Shown piece after piece: positions 17,017 through 25,306 of a stretch of DNA of 64,000 nt. Within the stretch, counting starts at the first letter, position 1; every line of letters starts with the position of its first letter. Location of the stretch: contig NZ_CABUHK010000019.1 of the NCBI RefSeq assembly GCF_902491285.1, positions 1-64,000 on the forward strand, read 5' to 3'. The translations under genes and the position numbers were made by a program. The notes under the pieces are model-generated. The model was not told the origin of the DNA and did no database searches. It worked only from the letters and a program-made list of their open reading frames with translations. Origin of the DNA: an uncultured Bacteroides sp. (GTDB lineage Bacteria; Bacteroidota; Bacteroidia; Bacteroidales; Bacteroidaceae).

Positions 17017-18291
17017 CTATATGTTTGTTTCCTTATTATTTGGTAGCTCTACTTTTTGACTAGCCGTTTCGATCGGTTGAACGTTGCAGGAAATAAATAC
17101 TTTGTCGCCGCCTTCAACGGGTGGCTTTCCTAAAGCCCTACGAGTATCATTCGGAGAATGAGCGCCCATTTCTTCCAGAGCCTTGTAATAACTCGCTTGC
17201 GTCGTTAAATCGGTTTGATACAAGCATGATAAATCAAATGAAATACTATATAGATTAGCGACTGAATTAGGAATCAGTTTATAATTAAATTCGGCCTCGA
17301 TTTGTTTTAATATTGGTTGCAGCGTATCAGTCAAGAAAGAAACATTGCTCATTTCGGAAGCCTTGTAATTAGTAGATTGCCCGGCAAATACTTTATCCGG
17401 GTGAACTCCGTAGAATCTACATATATCAAGAATGCTAAATTTCTTTGTTTCTAATAACTGTGCGTCAACTGGATTAATAGAAAGTTGATGAAATCCCACA
17501 TCGCCGGGAACTGAGATAATGTCTCTTCCTGTGTTTAATTGTTCCTCGATACGATCCCCAACCGTAGAAAGTTGAATATCTGTCATACCCGCACCAGGCA
17601 ACCCTTTATTAGTCTCTTTTGCACCGGAAACAAGCCCCTTTATTTTACTTCCATTTTGAAAAGTTCGCAAGTTCTGATTGTCGGCGCTCGCAGCTATGGA
17701 AAAGATACGGCTAGCGTACATTATTGTGCTTACTCCTGTATATCCCCCGTCCAAACTATTATTTTTAAGATGGATTATTTCATAGGGTTCAAAACGCCCA
17801 TATATTCGGTTATATGGATCAGAGATAATATAAACATCATTCAACTTGTCATAGGTTACTGTATTATTTGCGCATAATACAAGTTCGTTAACACTACCGA
17901 ATTTCCGACGAATAACGATGTAAGCATTTCCTTGATTTACAATTTGAACAACCATATTTCTAACCATTTCAAAACTATTCATTCGTCGGTTAGGCATACG
18001 GGTTAATATCGAATACAATTCGTTTTCTTCATCTGGTGAGAAATAACCATCCTTTTTTCGTTTTATGATAAGCGGCAAAGATGCAATGGTTCCCGAAAGA
18101 ATAGAGGTACATCTATATGCGGCTGAAAGTTTCATCGCTTGGTTGCTGTTATGCACATCTATTGGCTGACCGGGCAATGATGGCAATCGAGTATTTATCG
18201 CCGCGTCTTTATCCGTCGTGTTTGCCTCTGTATTCAAGGCGCGTTCTTGCGTCTTTGAACGTCCCATTTCAAAATTAAAAGATAGTTTCAT
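17017..18291 (-). CDS. Portal protein (HK97 family)
   Basis: The 424-aa protein forms the dodecameric DNA gate. Family features include AAYRCTSILSGTIASLPL near residue 60 (key part A-V/Y-x-x-C-x-x-I...I-A-x-L-P), a LLTRMPN-type element (SILTRMPNRRMN), QGNAYI, and later YGVHPDKVFA. The start overlaps the TerL stop by 4 bases. The small C-terminal segment is polar and low in pattern. Confidence 0.92.
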   Translation of the reverse strand: MKLSFNFEMGRSKTQERALNTEANTTDKDAAINTRLPSLPGQPIDVHNSNQAMKLSAAYRCTSILSGTIASLPLIIKRKKDGYFSPDEENELYSILTRMPNRRMNSFEMVRNMVVQIVNQGNAYIVIRRKFGSVNELVLCANNTVTYDKLNDVYIISDPYNRIYGRFEPYEIIHLKNNSLDGGYTGVSTIMYASRIFSIAASADNQNLRTFQNGSKIKGLVSGAKETNKGLPGAGMTDIQLSTVGDRIEEQLNTGRDIISVPGDVGFHQLSINPVDAQLLETKKFSILDICRFYGVHPDKVFAGQSTNYKASEMSNVSFLTDTLQPILKQIEAEFNYKLIPNSVANLYSISFDLSCLYQTDLTTQASYYKALEEMGAHSPNDTRRALGKPPVEGGDKVFISCNVQPIETASQKVELPNNKETNI

Positions 18292-20003
18292 ACTTCCATG
18301 TTATTAAATAAATAGAATGTCATTAGATTTGTTATTGTCGAATCAATCTTCGCGTTATGCGTTTTCTTGACTGGCTTCTTATTCATGTTCCTATCCTCGT
18401 CCAATACCGCATTACCAAAGCAGAACGGAGTTATCGGATTAGGGCTAAAAGTCTGTTTGTTCCGATACAGAGCAAGTTCGAAAGATTCGATAGGGCTTGT
18501 AAACGTTCCGTATGTCTGTTTAACAGGCTTTATATATTCGCTCGCACCGCCTACGGAATAAGTAAGAAGGTTCACAAATTCAGCCGATTTATACGGGTCG
18601 TATCCGATTCCCATTATTTTAAGGTATTTAGCCCGTGATAATATGTCATTTACGATTTGTTGATAGTCGATAATATCGCCATCGCAAAGAATTAAATAAC
18701 CCGCTTTCGCCCAACCTTCGTAAAGTTCCCGATTCGGATGGTTCGCTAGTGCCCCAGCAGGGAAATAATAATCTGTATGCGAGTGAAAAGAAGCACTATT
18801 TTCTGAATAGATATTATAAGTGACCGTAGAAAAGTCGTCTCGAACGGATAAATCGACCGCCGCCATTGTTAACGGATAAGTACCGATATTCTCTATTCTA
18901 ATATCTTTGAATCGTTCTTCGATCTGCTTCGCCTCAATCCATTTTGTTGTTTGGTCGGTAGTAAATACGTTTAGTAACTTTGTTCGAAATTCCAGTGCAT
19001 CCGGTGCGCTATATAGTGCTTTTTGATACGCGTCGATATAGAAATCTTCATAGACAGTTATACCCATGTGTGGTTGCACTTTGCGCCACGTTGCCGGATC
19101 GCCTTCCTCATCGTCTACGTCCGGCTCAAAGATGTGCGCAAATATGGAATCATTTTCAATCTCACCTCGTAGGATCGATTTATACATTTTGAGCATTTCG
19201 ACGAATGGAGCCGTCTCTTTATCGGATGCGGTCGTAATTACTACGGTCAAAGGGTTGAGCCGTGCGCCCATTGAGGAAGTTAATACATTCTTCAACGCGG
19301 CGCTATCGGCTTGCGAATACTCGTCTACTATTACCATGCTTGCATTTAATCCGTCGAGTTTGTCGGGATTGGAAGCCAAGCAACGGGCAAAAGAGGTTTT
19401 TCCCTTTATGCGATTATATATGATTTCTCGGTTGATTTTGAAGTGTCTAAACTTCGGATCAAGAGACTTTAAAATATTACGTATTTCATCAAAACAGACT
19501 TTCGCCTGATTGTATGAGTTTGCGGCTACGTATGTTTGCGCGTTCGCATCACCGAACAATAAATCATTAATTGAAAGACTCGCTACGCTTGTTGTCTTAC
19601 TGAATTTACGCGGAACGAATAGAAGAGCTTCGCGAATCAAACGTTTGTTTGTTCCGGGCTTGTAAAACGCGAGAATGTTAGAGAACTGAAACACTTGTAT
19701 CGGAGTCAGCTTGTATCTAGTTTTTCCCTTTGTGCCGGAGAATTTCAATCGCTCGTAGAACGTGACGAACTTCTTTACTTCCTTGATCCGAAATTCGTAT
19801 TTGTCGAGGAATACGAAGAAGCGGCGAACGGCTAGTAATTCGTAAAGGTTGTGCGCGTCCGGGTCATTAATGCAGCCCTTTATATACACGTTTAATCTTT
19901 CGTCCGCCTTACCTAGCTTATACGAATCAACGTCGATGTTATGCAAGTCGGAGATAACCGACTGCTTTAATGCTATCAGTTTATCTCTAGTCTCCTTCTC
20001 CAT
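18288..20003 (-). CDS. terL: Terminase large subunit
   Basis: The 571-aa protein is the packaging motor and nuclease. The ATPase domain has a Walker A-like LFVPRKFSKTTSVA and Walker B MVIVDEYSQ, followed by VVITTAS (motif III). The nuclease domain contains a conserved Asp in MAAVDLSVRDDFST and the later IGYDPYKS motif. Length and order match HK97-type TerL. It overlaps the small subunit gene by 17 bases and the portal gene by 4. Confidence 0.94.
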   Translation of the reverse strand: MEKETRDKLIALKQSVISDLHNIDVDSYKLGKADERLNVYIKGCINDPDAHNLYELLAVRRFFVFLDKYEFRIKEVKKFVTFYERLKFSGTKGKTRYKLTPIQVFQFSNILAFYKPGTNKRLIREALLFVPRKFSKTTSVASLSINDLLFGDANAQTYVAANSYNQAKVCFDEIRNILKSLDPKFRHFKINREIIYNRIKGKTSFARCLASNPDKLDGLNASMVIVDEYSQADSAALKNVLTSSMGARLNPLTVVITTASDKETAPFVEMLKMYKSILRGEIENDSIFAHIFEPDVDDEEGDPATWRKVQPHMGITVYEDFYIDAYQKALYSAPDALEFRTKLLNVFTTDQTTKWIEAKQIEERFKDIRIENIGTYPLTMAAVDLSVRDDFSTVTYNIYSENSASFHSHTDYYFPAGALANHPNRELYEGWAKAGYLILCDGDIIDYQQIVNDILSRAKYLKIMGIGYDPYKSAEFVNLLTYSVGGASEYIKPVKQTYGTFTSPIESFELALYRNKQTFSPNPITPFCFGNAVLDEDRNMNKKPVKKTHNAKIDSTITNLMTFYLFNNMEV

Positions 20004-20349
20004 CGCGATCTATCTTGTCTACCTCGTTTATTAAGTCGTTTACCTCGTCATCGTCAGACGCGGACAAAGTTTGTAGTGTCAAACCAAGTTCCCGCAACTG
20101 CTTACGAGTAACTTCGAGCGCATCAAATAAAACTTTGAAAGCCGGATGCGCTACGAGCTTCTTATTTCCTTCACGAGAAACTTCCGTAACAAACGAACGT
20201 TTCTTCTTAGCTATGTCATTGAGAGCGATTTTAAACGCAATGTAAGAGCCCGCACAAAGAGTTATACACAAATCCAAATCAGATGTATATGTTCCTTGCG
20301 AGTTCATCGCGGCGCGAATCTTTTCTTTTATATCGTCTAAATCACTCAT
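19987..20349 (-). CDS. terS: Terminase small subunit (P27-like)
   Basis: Started at MSDLDDIKEK (120 aa); the open frame reaches back to 20430, but its extra 27 residues are unlike the family. The helical protein recognises phage DNA for packaging. Features are an N-terminal helix, a central DLCITLCAGSYIAFKIALN segment, and a long C-terminal helix with LGLTLQTLSAS, matching P27-family small subunits. It is the first gene of the structural operon. The non-coding DNA upstream (20350-20571) also holds the promoter of the opposite rel-like gene. Confidence 0.85.
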   Translation of the reverse strand: MSDLDDIKEKIRAAMNSQGTYTSDLDLCITLCAGSYIAFKIALNDIAKKKRSFVTEVSREGNKKLVAHPAFKVLFDALEVTRKQLRELGLTLQTLSASDDDEVNDLINEVDKIDRDGEGD

Positions 20350-20541
20350 TTTTATATGCGTTTTTTCATATATGAAAAGTCCGCAAGTATTTGGTAGCTC
20401 GGAAGATGGATAAAAAAAGTACACCCCCAACGCGCACCCCCTCGTTTCGAAAATTGCTCGCGCGTGTAAATATGAGGTGAAGTGGGTTTAGCGTATCGCG
20501 TTAAAAAATAAAAAAACCGCCCCGACATCAATAAAAAACAT

Positions 20542-20549
20542 TACATTTG
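20542..20549 (+). promoter_or_regulatory. Promoter -7 box of the RelA/SpoT-like gene
   Basis: The box TACATTTG matches the Bacteroides TAnnTTTG consensus exactly and lies 22 bases before the start codon. No good -33 TTTG was found at the usual distance. Confidence 0.55.
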
Positions 20550-20571
20550 TTTCGAATTAGTAAAATAAATT

Positions 20572-21645
20572 ATGAAAGACAACATATTACAGGAATACAT
20601 CCAGAAAAAAAGTCTATTCGAAAAACTTGCCAACAAACTTGAGAAGTTAATAGATGAACTTTTAAAAGAAAATGAAATCATTATCCATCAATTAAATAGT
20701 AGAGTAAAAGAAGAAGAGAGTTTATCTAATAAAATAGATGATAAAGAAGGAAAATATCAATATTTAAATGATATTACGGATATTGTTGGAATTAGAATCA
20801 TTACATATCTAGATAGTGATGTGGACACTGTCGCAAAAATGATAAAAAAAGAATTTAATATTGATGAAAAGAATAGTGTAGATAAGAGAAAGCTTGATAA
20901 TGACGTATTCGGGTATCGTTCTTTACACTATGTAGCATCATTTAATGAAGAAAGATGCAAATTAACCGAATTTAAATCACTCAAAGATATAAAATTTGAG
21001 ATACAGATACGCTCTATATTACAGCATGCATGGGCAGAGATTGAACACGATTTAGGATATAAGAGTACAGTATCTGTTCCAGATAATTTTATAAGATCAT
21101 TTAATAGATTATCAGCTTTACTCGAAACTGCAGATATTGAATTTGACAGATTGAAAAAAGACTTAAAATCTTATGAAAAGAGATTGCCTCAATTAATAGA
21201 GAATACTCCTAACGATATAGAAATTAATCAAGCTTCAATTATTTCATTTGCTAAAAATAATAAAGTCAATCAAAGGGCGATCTCAATTATACAGTCAATA
21301 ACTAATTGTGCAATAAATAATATTACGTCAAGTGAGATTCTTCTAAAGCAACTAAACTTTTTAGATATAAATACAATAGGTAAATTAGATATGCTTCTGA
21401 CATCTTATCAAGAGAAATATTTATTGTTTGTGAAAGAATGCACAATGGAGTCTTTCAATCAAGAAGGATGTTTTCCTATAAGTATTAGTATGTTAACCCC
21501 GCTTTATTATTTATGTTTTTATATAGCTTTTGATAAAAACGTGTATGATGAAATGATAAAAAAGACTCGTAATGTAAATGATGACTTTGCATTAAAGAGT
21601 GATATTGCCTCTAAGTCTGCATATACTAAAGTTAATCCTCAATAA
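20572..21645 (+). CDS. RelA/SpoT-domain protein (possible toxSAS-type moron)
   Basis: The 357-aa protein has a complete small alarmone synthetase domain in residues 40-195. Motifs in order: R-V-K-x-x-x-S (nucleotide binding), DIVGIRIIT (metal-binding Asp), FGYRSLHYV, and EIQIRSILQHAWAEIEHD followed by GYK. No hydrolase (HD) or TGS/ACT domain is present, so it can make but not degrade a nucleotide product. Residues 200-357 are helical and unrecognised; they could be a regulatory or self-inhibitory domain as in CapRel. It faces against the operon and has its own promoter and terminator. Known relatives include phage-carried PhRel and CapRel, which restrict other phages. Whether this one makes (p)ppGpp or modifies tRNA is unknown. 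Confidence 0.85.
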   Translation: MKDNILQEYIQKKSLFEKLANKLEKLIDELLKENEIIIHQLNSRVKEEESLSNKIDDKEGKYQYLNDITDIVGIRIITYLDSDVDTVAKMIKKEFNIDEKNSVDKRKLDNDVFGYRSLHYVASFNEERCKLTEFKSLKDIKFEIQIRSILQHAWAEIEHDLGYKSTVSVPDNFIRSFNRLSALLETADIEFDRLKKDLKSYEKRLPQLIENTPNDIEINQASIISFAKNNKVNQRAISIIQSITNCAINNITSSEILLKQLNFLDINTIGKLDMLLTSYQEKYLLFVKECTMESFNQEGCFPISISMLTPLYYLCFYIAFDKNVYDEMIKKTRNVNDDFALKSDIASKSAYTKVNPQ

Positions 21646-21666
21646 CCATTTGAGAATTAACTTTAG
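21626..21666 (+). terminator. Terminator of the RelA/SpoT-like gene
   Basis: A 17-bp stem with one mismatch starts within the last codons of the gene and is followed by a T-run. It lies between the convergent HNH gene and this gene. Confidence 0.75.
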
Positions 21667-21690
21667 ATTTTTCTATTGAGTACTAGTAAA

Positions 21691-22020
21691 TTAAAGGTAT
21701 CTATCTACAAACCGTTCCGTAGCTCGCTTATTGTTCGCCTGTATCGCCTCTTTCGAATGGCTGAAAGCACGTCGATGCGTGTCAGAGTGGCACGAATGGC
21801 AGAGACTTTGCAGATTATTATAATCAAACATTAGTTGTCTCATTCCAAGTTCATGCGACACGGACTCAACCGGGACAATGTGATGTACTTCCGTTGCAAG
21901 CGTACTGCGATTGTTCGCTTCGCACACTTCACAAACCGGATTGCTTTGTAGTTTCTTAGCTCGAAGTAACTTCCAACGATTGGAGTTAATCATCTTAATG
22001 TAATGCGGGTTTCTACTCAT
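21691..22020 (-). CDS. HNH endonuclease
   Basis: The 109-aa protein has the HNH fold: C-E-V-C then EVHHIVPV (His pair), a conserved Asn in NNLQSLCHSCH, and the second Cys pair C-x-x-C. Small HNH proteins next to terminase genes assist cos-type DNA packaging in several phages. Here it lies upstream of the terminase genes in the same direction, with the rel-like gene inserted between them. Confidence 0.9.
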   Translation of the reverse strand: MSRNPHYIKMINSNRWKLLRAKKLQSNPVCEVCEANNRSTLATEVHHIVPVESVSHELGMRQLMFDYNNLQSLCHSCHSDTHRRAFSHSKEAIQANNKRATERFVDRYL

Positions 22021-22174
22021 GTCGTAATAAATCTAAAGGATTAATACCACCGAAATAATCATAATTCCAATCCATCATAGCATAAAAAGCCGAACGGCTC
22101 ATTTGCTTTAATAGTTCTTTCTTTAGTTTACGCGGAAAGCGTTCGCGCGATGTTTTCTGCAACTTTCGTTTCAT
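22013..22174 (-). CDS. Small hypothetical protein
   Basis: A 53-aa reading frame (MKRKLQKTSRERFPRKL...) with a basic N-terminus and a final segment rich in aromatic residues. Its stop overlaps the HNH start by 8 bases, which supports translation in the same operon. I do not recognise it. Confidence 0.6.
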   Translation of the reverse strand: MKRKLQKTSRERFPRKLKKELLKQMSRSAFYAMMDWNYDYFGGINPLDLLRHE

Positions 22175-22177
22175 GTC

Positions 22178-22336
22178 TTATTTTATTAGTTCGTCATAAT
22201 TAAAAAGAATCTTATCACATTGATAACAATCGTGCAACTCCTTTCGTGTCGCCTCGATGTCATCCGTTTCTATCTCAACTAAATGCGTCTCGAACACATC
22301 GCCCGATTTACATTGAATACGCCTGATTATATACAT
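22178..22336 (-). CDS. Small hypothetical protein
   Basis: A 52-aa frame (MYIIRRIQCKSGDVFET...) with an alternating strand-helix pattern and three Cys. Its start overlaps the upstream gene by 10 bases and it ends 3 bases before the next gene. No family is recognised. Confidence 0.6.
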   Translation of the reverse strand: MYIIRRIQCKSGDVFETHLVEIETDDIEATRKELHDCYQCDKILFNYDELIK

Positions 22337-22608
22337 AACGTTTCGAGCCGATCCAGTCCGTTAATAAGTAATTTAATCCGGGCGCAATTCCCATCGCATC
22401 GGGTCGATTGCGTTTCCTGTTTATGAACCCGACTCGCACAACCTTTGCAGTTCTTAGACGGACACATTTGTTTATATACTTCGATAGCTTGACGCCTCGT
22501 TTCGTCTCTCTGCATCCGAGCCGCTTCGATAGCGACTTTTCGGATTAAGCCACGCGAGCGGATGCGCTCGTTTGTGGCTTGTTCAATGTACTGTTTTACT
22601 TTACTCAT
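22327..22608 (-). CDS. Small Cys-rich hypothetical protein
   Basis: The 93-aa protein has a basic helical N-terminus and a Cys cluster (CPSKNCKGCA then CDGNC), suggesting a metal site. Its start overlaps the upstream gene by 4 bases. The function is unknown. Confidence 0.6.
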   Translation of the reverse strand: MSKVKQYIEQATNERIRSRGLIRKVAIEAARMQRDETRRQAIEVYKQMCPSKNCKGCASRVHKQETQSTRCDGNCARIKLLINGLDRLETLCI

Positions 22609-22790
22609 TTTACCGTGCTATTTTTAAGTTTGTAATTCCATCCGTTTAACTCGTAGACTTTCCGTTTCGCTTCTTCCTGTGTAGCCACACAATCAACATA
22701 CGTATCTTTACCCGAATCCTGTCGATAGATATTGAAGTGATTGAAGCGAGGGGAATAATAATACTTTGGCTTATTCTGTGTTTGATTCAT
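22605..22790 (-). CDS. Small hypothetical protein, first gene of the late unit
   Basis: The 61-aa protein (MNQTQNKPKYYYSPRFNHF...) looks like a small beta-rich domain with an EEAKRKVYELNGW helix. It is the first gene leftward of the divergent promoter region at 22791-22906, so its promoter may drive the HNH, terminase and structural genes. I recognise no family. Confidence 0.6.
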   Translation of the reverse strand: MNQTQNKPKYYYSPRFNHFNIYRQDSGKDTYVDCVATQEEAKRKVYELNGWNYKLKNSTVK

Positions 22791-22863
22791 TACTTTATAT
22801 GGTTTATAAAACCCGAAAAAGGCTTATTTATTGCTATTTCTTTTATTCCTTAAATAAAATAAT

Positions 22864-22871
22864 TATATTTG
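22864..22871 (+). promoter_or_regulatory. Promoter -7 box for 22907-23080
   Basis: TATATTTG fits TAnnTTTG and lies 36 bases before the start codon. The 22791-22906 gap must also hold the leftward late promoter, which I could not place. Confidence 0.5.
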
Positions 22872-22906
22872 AATCGTTATAATAACTCTATTTTTATTTT
22901 ATATCT

Positions 22907-23080
22907 ATGGAACAATATTTATTTGGTTTTATTCTCTATCAATGTGATCCCAGAAGCTTTACTACGATTATGACCGACTCAGTTTACTTTTTGTTAACCG
23001 AAGATGAAGCATTCAGAAAATACAAAGAATTAACATCTAAATTAGAGAAAGGGCAATTTATAGTTATTAAACGAGTTTAA
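22907..23080 (+). CDS. Small protein against the operon direction
   Basis: A 57-aa reading frame (MEQYLFGFILYQCDPRSF...) on the plus strand, between the MTase gene and the late unit. It is followed by a strong hairpin. Its own promoter box and terminator make it a self-contained unit, perhaps a late regulator or moron. The sequence (FLLTEDEAFRKYKEL) suggests a small alpha/beta domain. No family is recognised. Confidence 0.55.
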   Translation: MEQYLFGFILYQCDPRSFTTIMTDSVYFLLTEDEAFRKYKELTSKLEKGQFIVIKRV

Positions 23081-23101
23081 AATACATGCAACTTTTAGAT
23101 T

Positions 23102-23139
23102 TTAGCTATACAGTAGTTCTTCAATCTCTGTATAGCTAA
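23102..23139. terminator. Bidirectional terminator
   Basis: A perfect 12-bp stem (TTAGCTATACAG and its complement) lies between the convergent small plus-strand gene and the MTase gene. It would stop both and so separates early from late transcription. Confidence 0.75.
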
Positions 23140-23165
23140 TCTAAATATTTTCAGTTTTTACCATT

Positions 23166-23942
23166 CTACACAAACATTCTAGGCTGCATCCGCGACAAAA
23201 TGATTTTATTCGCATCTGCATAGAACTTCTTCTTTATCTCAAATCCGTATGCTTTTCGCCCGCATTGAGCGGCTGCAAGTAATGTTGTCCCACTTCCGGC
23301 GCATGGGTCTATCACAGTATCACCCGCATCGGTGAAAAGCTCGATCAATCGTTCAAGCAACGGAACTGATTTTTGTGTCGGATGAATTCGCGGTGTATCT
23401 GTGTCTCTAGGATAATCGAAACAATTAAATACCATCCGACCGCCATTATTGAACTTTGGCAGTTTGTCCCGATACAAGAGCACACCATATTCACAATTAC
23501 CAACGACCTTCATATTAGCCTTTAAAACTTGTGCCGAAAAGTTCTTTCTAAATACGAGGTTTATATAATTGCTAAGTCCATATTCCTTCGCTTTCTGTAT
23601 AAGTTCGAATTGTTGCTGAAATTCACAAAAGACAATCATACAGGGCGATTTCCCTTTTTCTTTCGGCTCCTTAACGAGCATCTTACTACAAAAGTGAAGA
23701 AATTCAGTAATTCGAAAATCCTTATCGGTATCGAAAAATTCTTTTCCGGCTAATTCGCTTTCTCCATTAGAATTGTCTCCGTCAATATACCACGATGGAT
23801 TAGAGCCGTATGCGTTCTTCCCTATGTTGTAGGGAATATCCGCAATGATTAGTTGTGCTTTCGGAATACCGTATGTTTTATAGTTCTGGAAATGGTCGTT
23901 AAATAGTTCTACGTCTTTCATTGGAGTGATAATATTAATCAT
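23166..23942 (-). CDS. DNA methyltransferase (N6-adenine or N4-cytosine)
   Basis: The 258-aa enzyme is expected to methylate phage or host DNA using S-adenosylmethionine. The catalytic motif is near the N-terminus as DIPYNIG, a variant of DPPY, and the cofactor motif near the C-terminus as DPCAGSGTT with HPTQKS before it: the beta-class order. The start MINIITP is chosen; a Met six codons upstream is possible. No restriction endonuclease is nearby, so it is probably an orphan protecting phage DNA. It is the last gene of the replication operon. Confidence 0.88.
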   Translation of the reverse strand: MINIITPMKDVELFNDHFQNYKTYGIPKAQLIIADIPYNIGKNAYGSNPSWYIDGDNSNGESELAGKEFFDTDKDFRITEFLHFCSKMLVKEPKEKGKSPCMIVFCEFQQQFELIQKAKEYGLSNYINLVFRKNFSAQVLKANMKVVGNCEYGVLLYRDKLPKFNNGGRMVFNCFDYPRDTDTPRIHPTQKSVPLLERLIELFTDAGDTVIDPCAGSGTTLLAAAQCGRKAYGFEIKKKFYADANKIILSRMQPRMFV

Positions 23943-24291
23943 TAATAAATTCGTCCTCATTCTCTACTACTTCACTCTTTACAGGCTTCTTCACCGGAAC
24001 GCGAATCGCCTTTTCCGTGAACTTGTTCGATAGATATTGTTTCGCCTGCTCCCAATCCGTAAAGTGTAAATTTGGATCAGTATAGAGCGAGATAATCGTA
24101 GAGTTTAATTTATCAAGTGCTCCGAAAGCGCTTGAATTTATCGTGCCGTCTAGGTGTGAAAACTTGGTAACTAAACCGTCATAATTCTCTGATACAAATC
24201 GGTCGATATACTTCCGGTTCCGTTCGTTTACTGCGACGGGGTCTACTGATACGTCGCGCAAATAATTTGTGTTTGATAGTTTTTTAACCAT
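23935..24291 (-). CDS. Hypothetical phage protein
   Basis: The 118-aa helical protein has a Lys/Val-rich C-terminal part and an acidic tail (EDEFIND). It overlaps the MTase start by 8 bases and follows the next gene by one base. Its position suggests an accessory DNA metabolism role, but no motif supports that. Confidence 0.65.
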   Translation of the reverse strand: MVKKLSNTNYLRDVSVDPVAVNERNRKYIDRFVSENYDGLVTKFSHLDGTINSSAFGALDKLNSTIISLYTDPNLHFTDWEQAKQYLSNKFTEKAIRVPVKKPVKSEVVENEDEFIND

Positions 24292-24292
24292 A

Positions 24293-24622
24293 TTAAAATC
24301 CTTCTAATCGTTTTTGTCCGTTCATTTCGTCTACCTTGTGTTGTGGTAGTTTTCGTTTTGGTTTTATATACTCGAAATGTCGTTCCGCCTGTGATAGATC
24401 GTAGAACATTTCTTTGATTTCGTCCGGTAGTACTTCTTCTTCATCATCGCCAGGCATCGGATCGGCAACCCGGAGAAAGCAGCCTAAAATGTACTGCATA
24501 ATCTCGTATGTGCTTTTAAAATGATAGTCAGCGCGAATCTTATCAAGCCTTTGCCATTGTTCCAGATCGACGCGAACCGGAATCTTTTTAAAGTACACTA
24601 ATTTCTTTTTTCTACTTCGCAT
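24293..24622 (-). CDS. Possible ribbon-helix-helix protein
   Basis: The 109-aa product starts with a basic patch and a strand (IPVRVD) followed by two helices (QWQRLDKIRADY, then TYEIMQYILGCFL), which fits a ribbon-helix-helix DNA-binding fold. The C-terminal half is acidic then basic. It lies just after the DnaC-like gene. The fold is inferred from pattern only. Confidence 0.6.
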   Translation of the reverse strand: MRSRKKKLVYFKKIPVRVDLEQWQRLDKIRADYHFKSTYEIMQYILGCFLRVADPMPGDDEEEVLPDEIKEMFYDLSQAERHFEYIKPKRKLPQHKVDEMNGQKRLEGF

Positions 24623-24637
24623 GGTTCGTTGTTTTAA

Positions 24638-25306
24638 TTATCTTCTACTAGCTCCGTTCAAGTCTAAGACATTGAACATTTCATTTATTCGATCCGCGAT
24701 ATACGCGCCGTAAATAGTCTGTATTTCCTTAATCGTTAAGTTCGTTGTAACATGGGTTATTGCCTCATGTCTCAACTCGTACCGACATTGGAAAATATAC
24801 TGCATTACGTTTAGTTCGGTACCGAAATACTTTGCCGGAATTGGTTCGCGTCCCAGTTCATCAAAACAGATCATTCGCGGCGTGCCGTTGTTGTAAGTGT
24901 ACAATTCTAGTGCATCTTTTCCACGCATCGAAAAACTGTTTGCAATGCCGGAAGCCGAATCGACTCTAAAGCCACCAACCGGAAAGCCGCCCTTTGCTTT
25001 GCCGCGTGTGAAATAGCTATATCGGTTTAGAATCTGCATAATAGTGCTTTTTCCTGTACCGATGTCGCCTCGTAACAATAGCCCTTTATTCGCGTCTAGC
25101 TTCCCGGATCGCCCCTCTGTGTATAAAAATAATTGATTCATTAAGTTTTTATTCGAATCGTCAATCTTAAAGCCAGGGCAAACGTATTTACAACACGCCT
25201 TAAACCATTCCGGGCGCTTTTCGACTTCTATCGGCTCATCATAATACGGTAGTCCGTATGATAGAATCGCCGCTATCGGTAGAGTCTGTTTGCTTCTTGT
25301 TTCCAT
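24638..25306 (-). CDS. DnaC-like helicase loader ATPase
   Basis: The 222-aa AAA+ protein probably loads the replicative helicase on phage DNA. Walker A is GDIGTGKST, Walker B is MICFDELG, and sensor 1 appears as THVTTNL. It contains an N-terminal Cys-containing segment (FKACCKYVCPGF) that may bind partner or metal. The gene overlaps the replication initiator-like gene by 68 bases; a later start is possible but would cut the N-terminus. Confidence 0.88.
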   Translation of the reverse strand: METRSKQTLPIAAILSYGLPYYDEPIEVEKRPEWFKACCKYVCPGFKIDDSNKNLMNQLFLYTEGRSGKLDANKGLLLRGDIGTGKSTIMQILNRYSYFTRGKAKGGFPVGGFRVDSASGIANSFSMRGKDALELYTYNNGTPRMICFDELGREPIPAKYFGTELNVMQYIFQCRYELRHEAITHVTTNLTIKEIQTIYGAYIADRINEMFNVLDLNGASRR

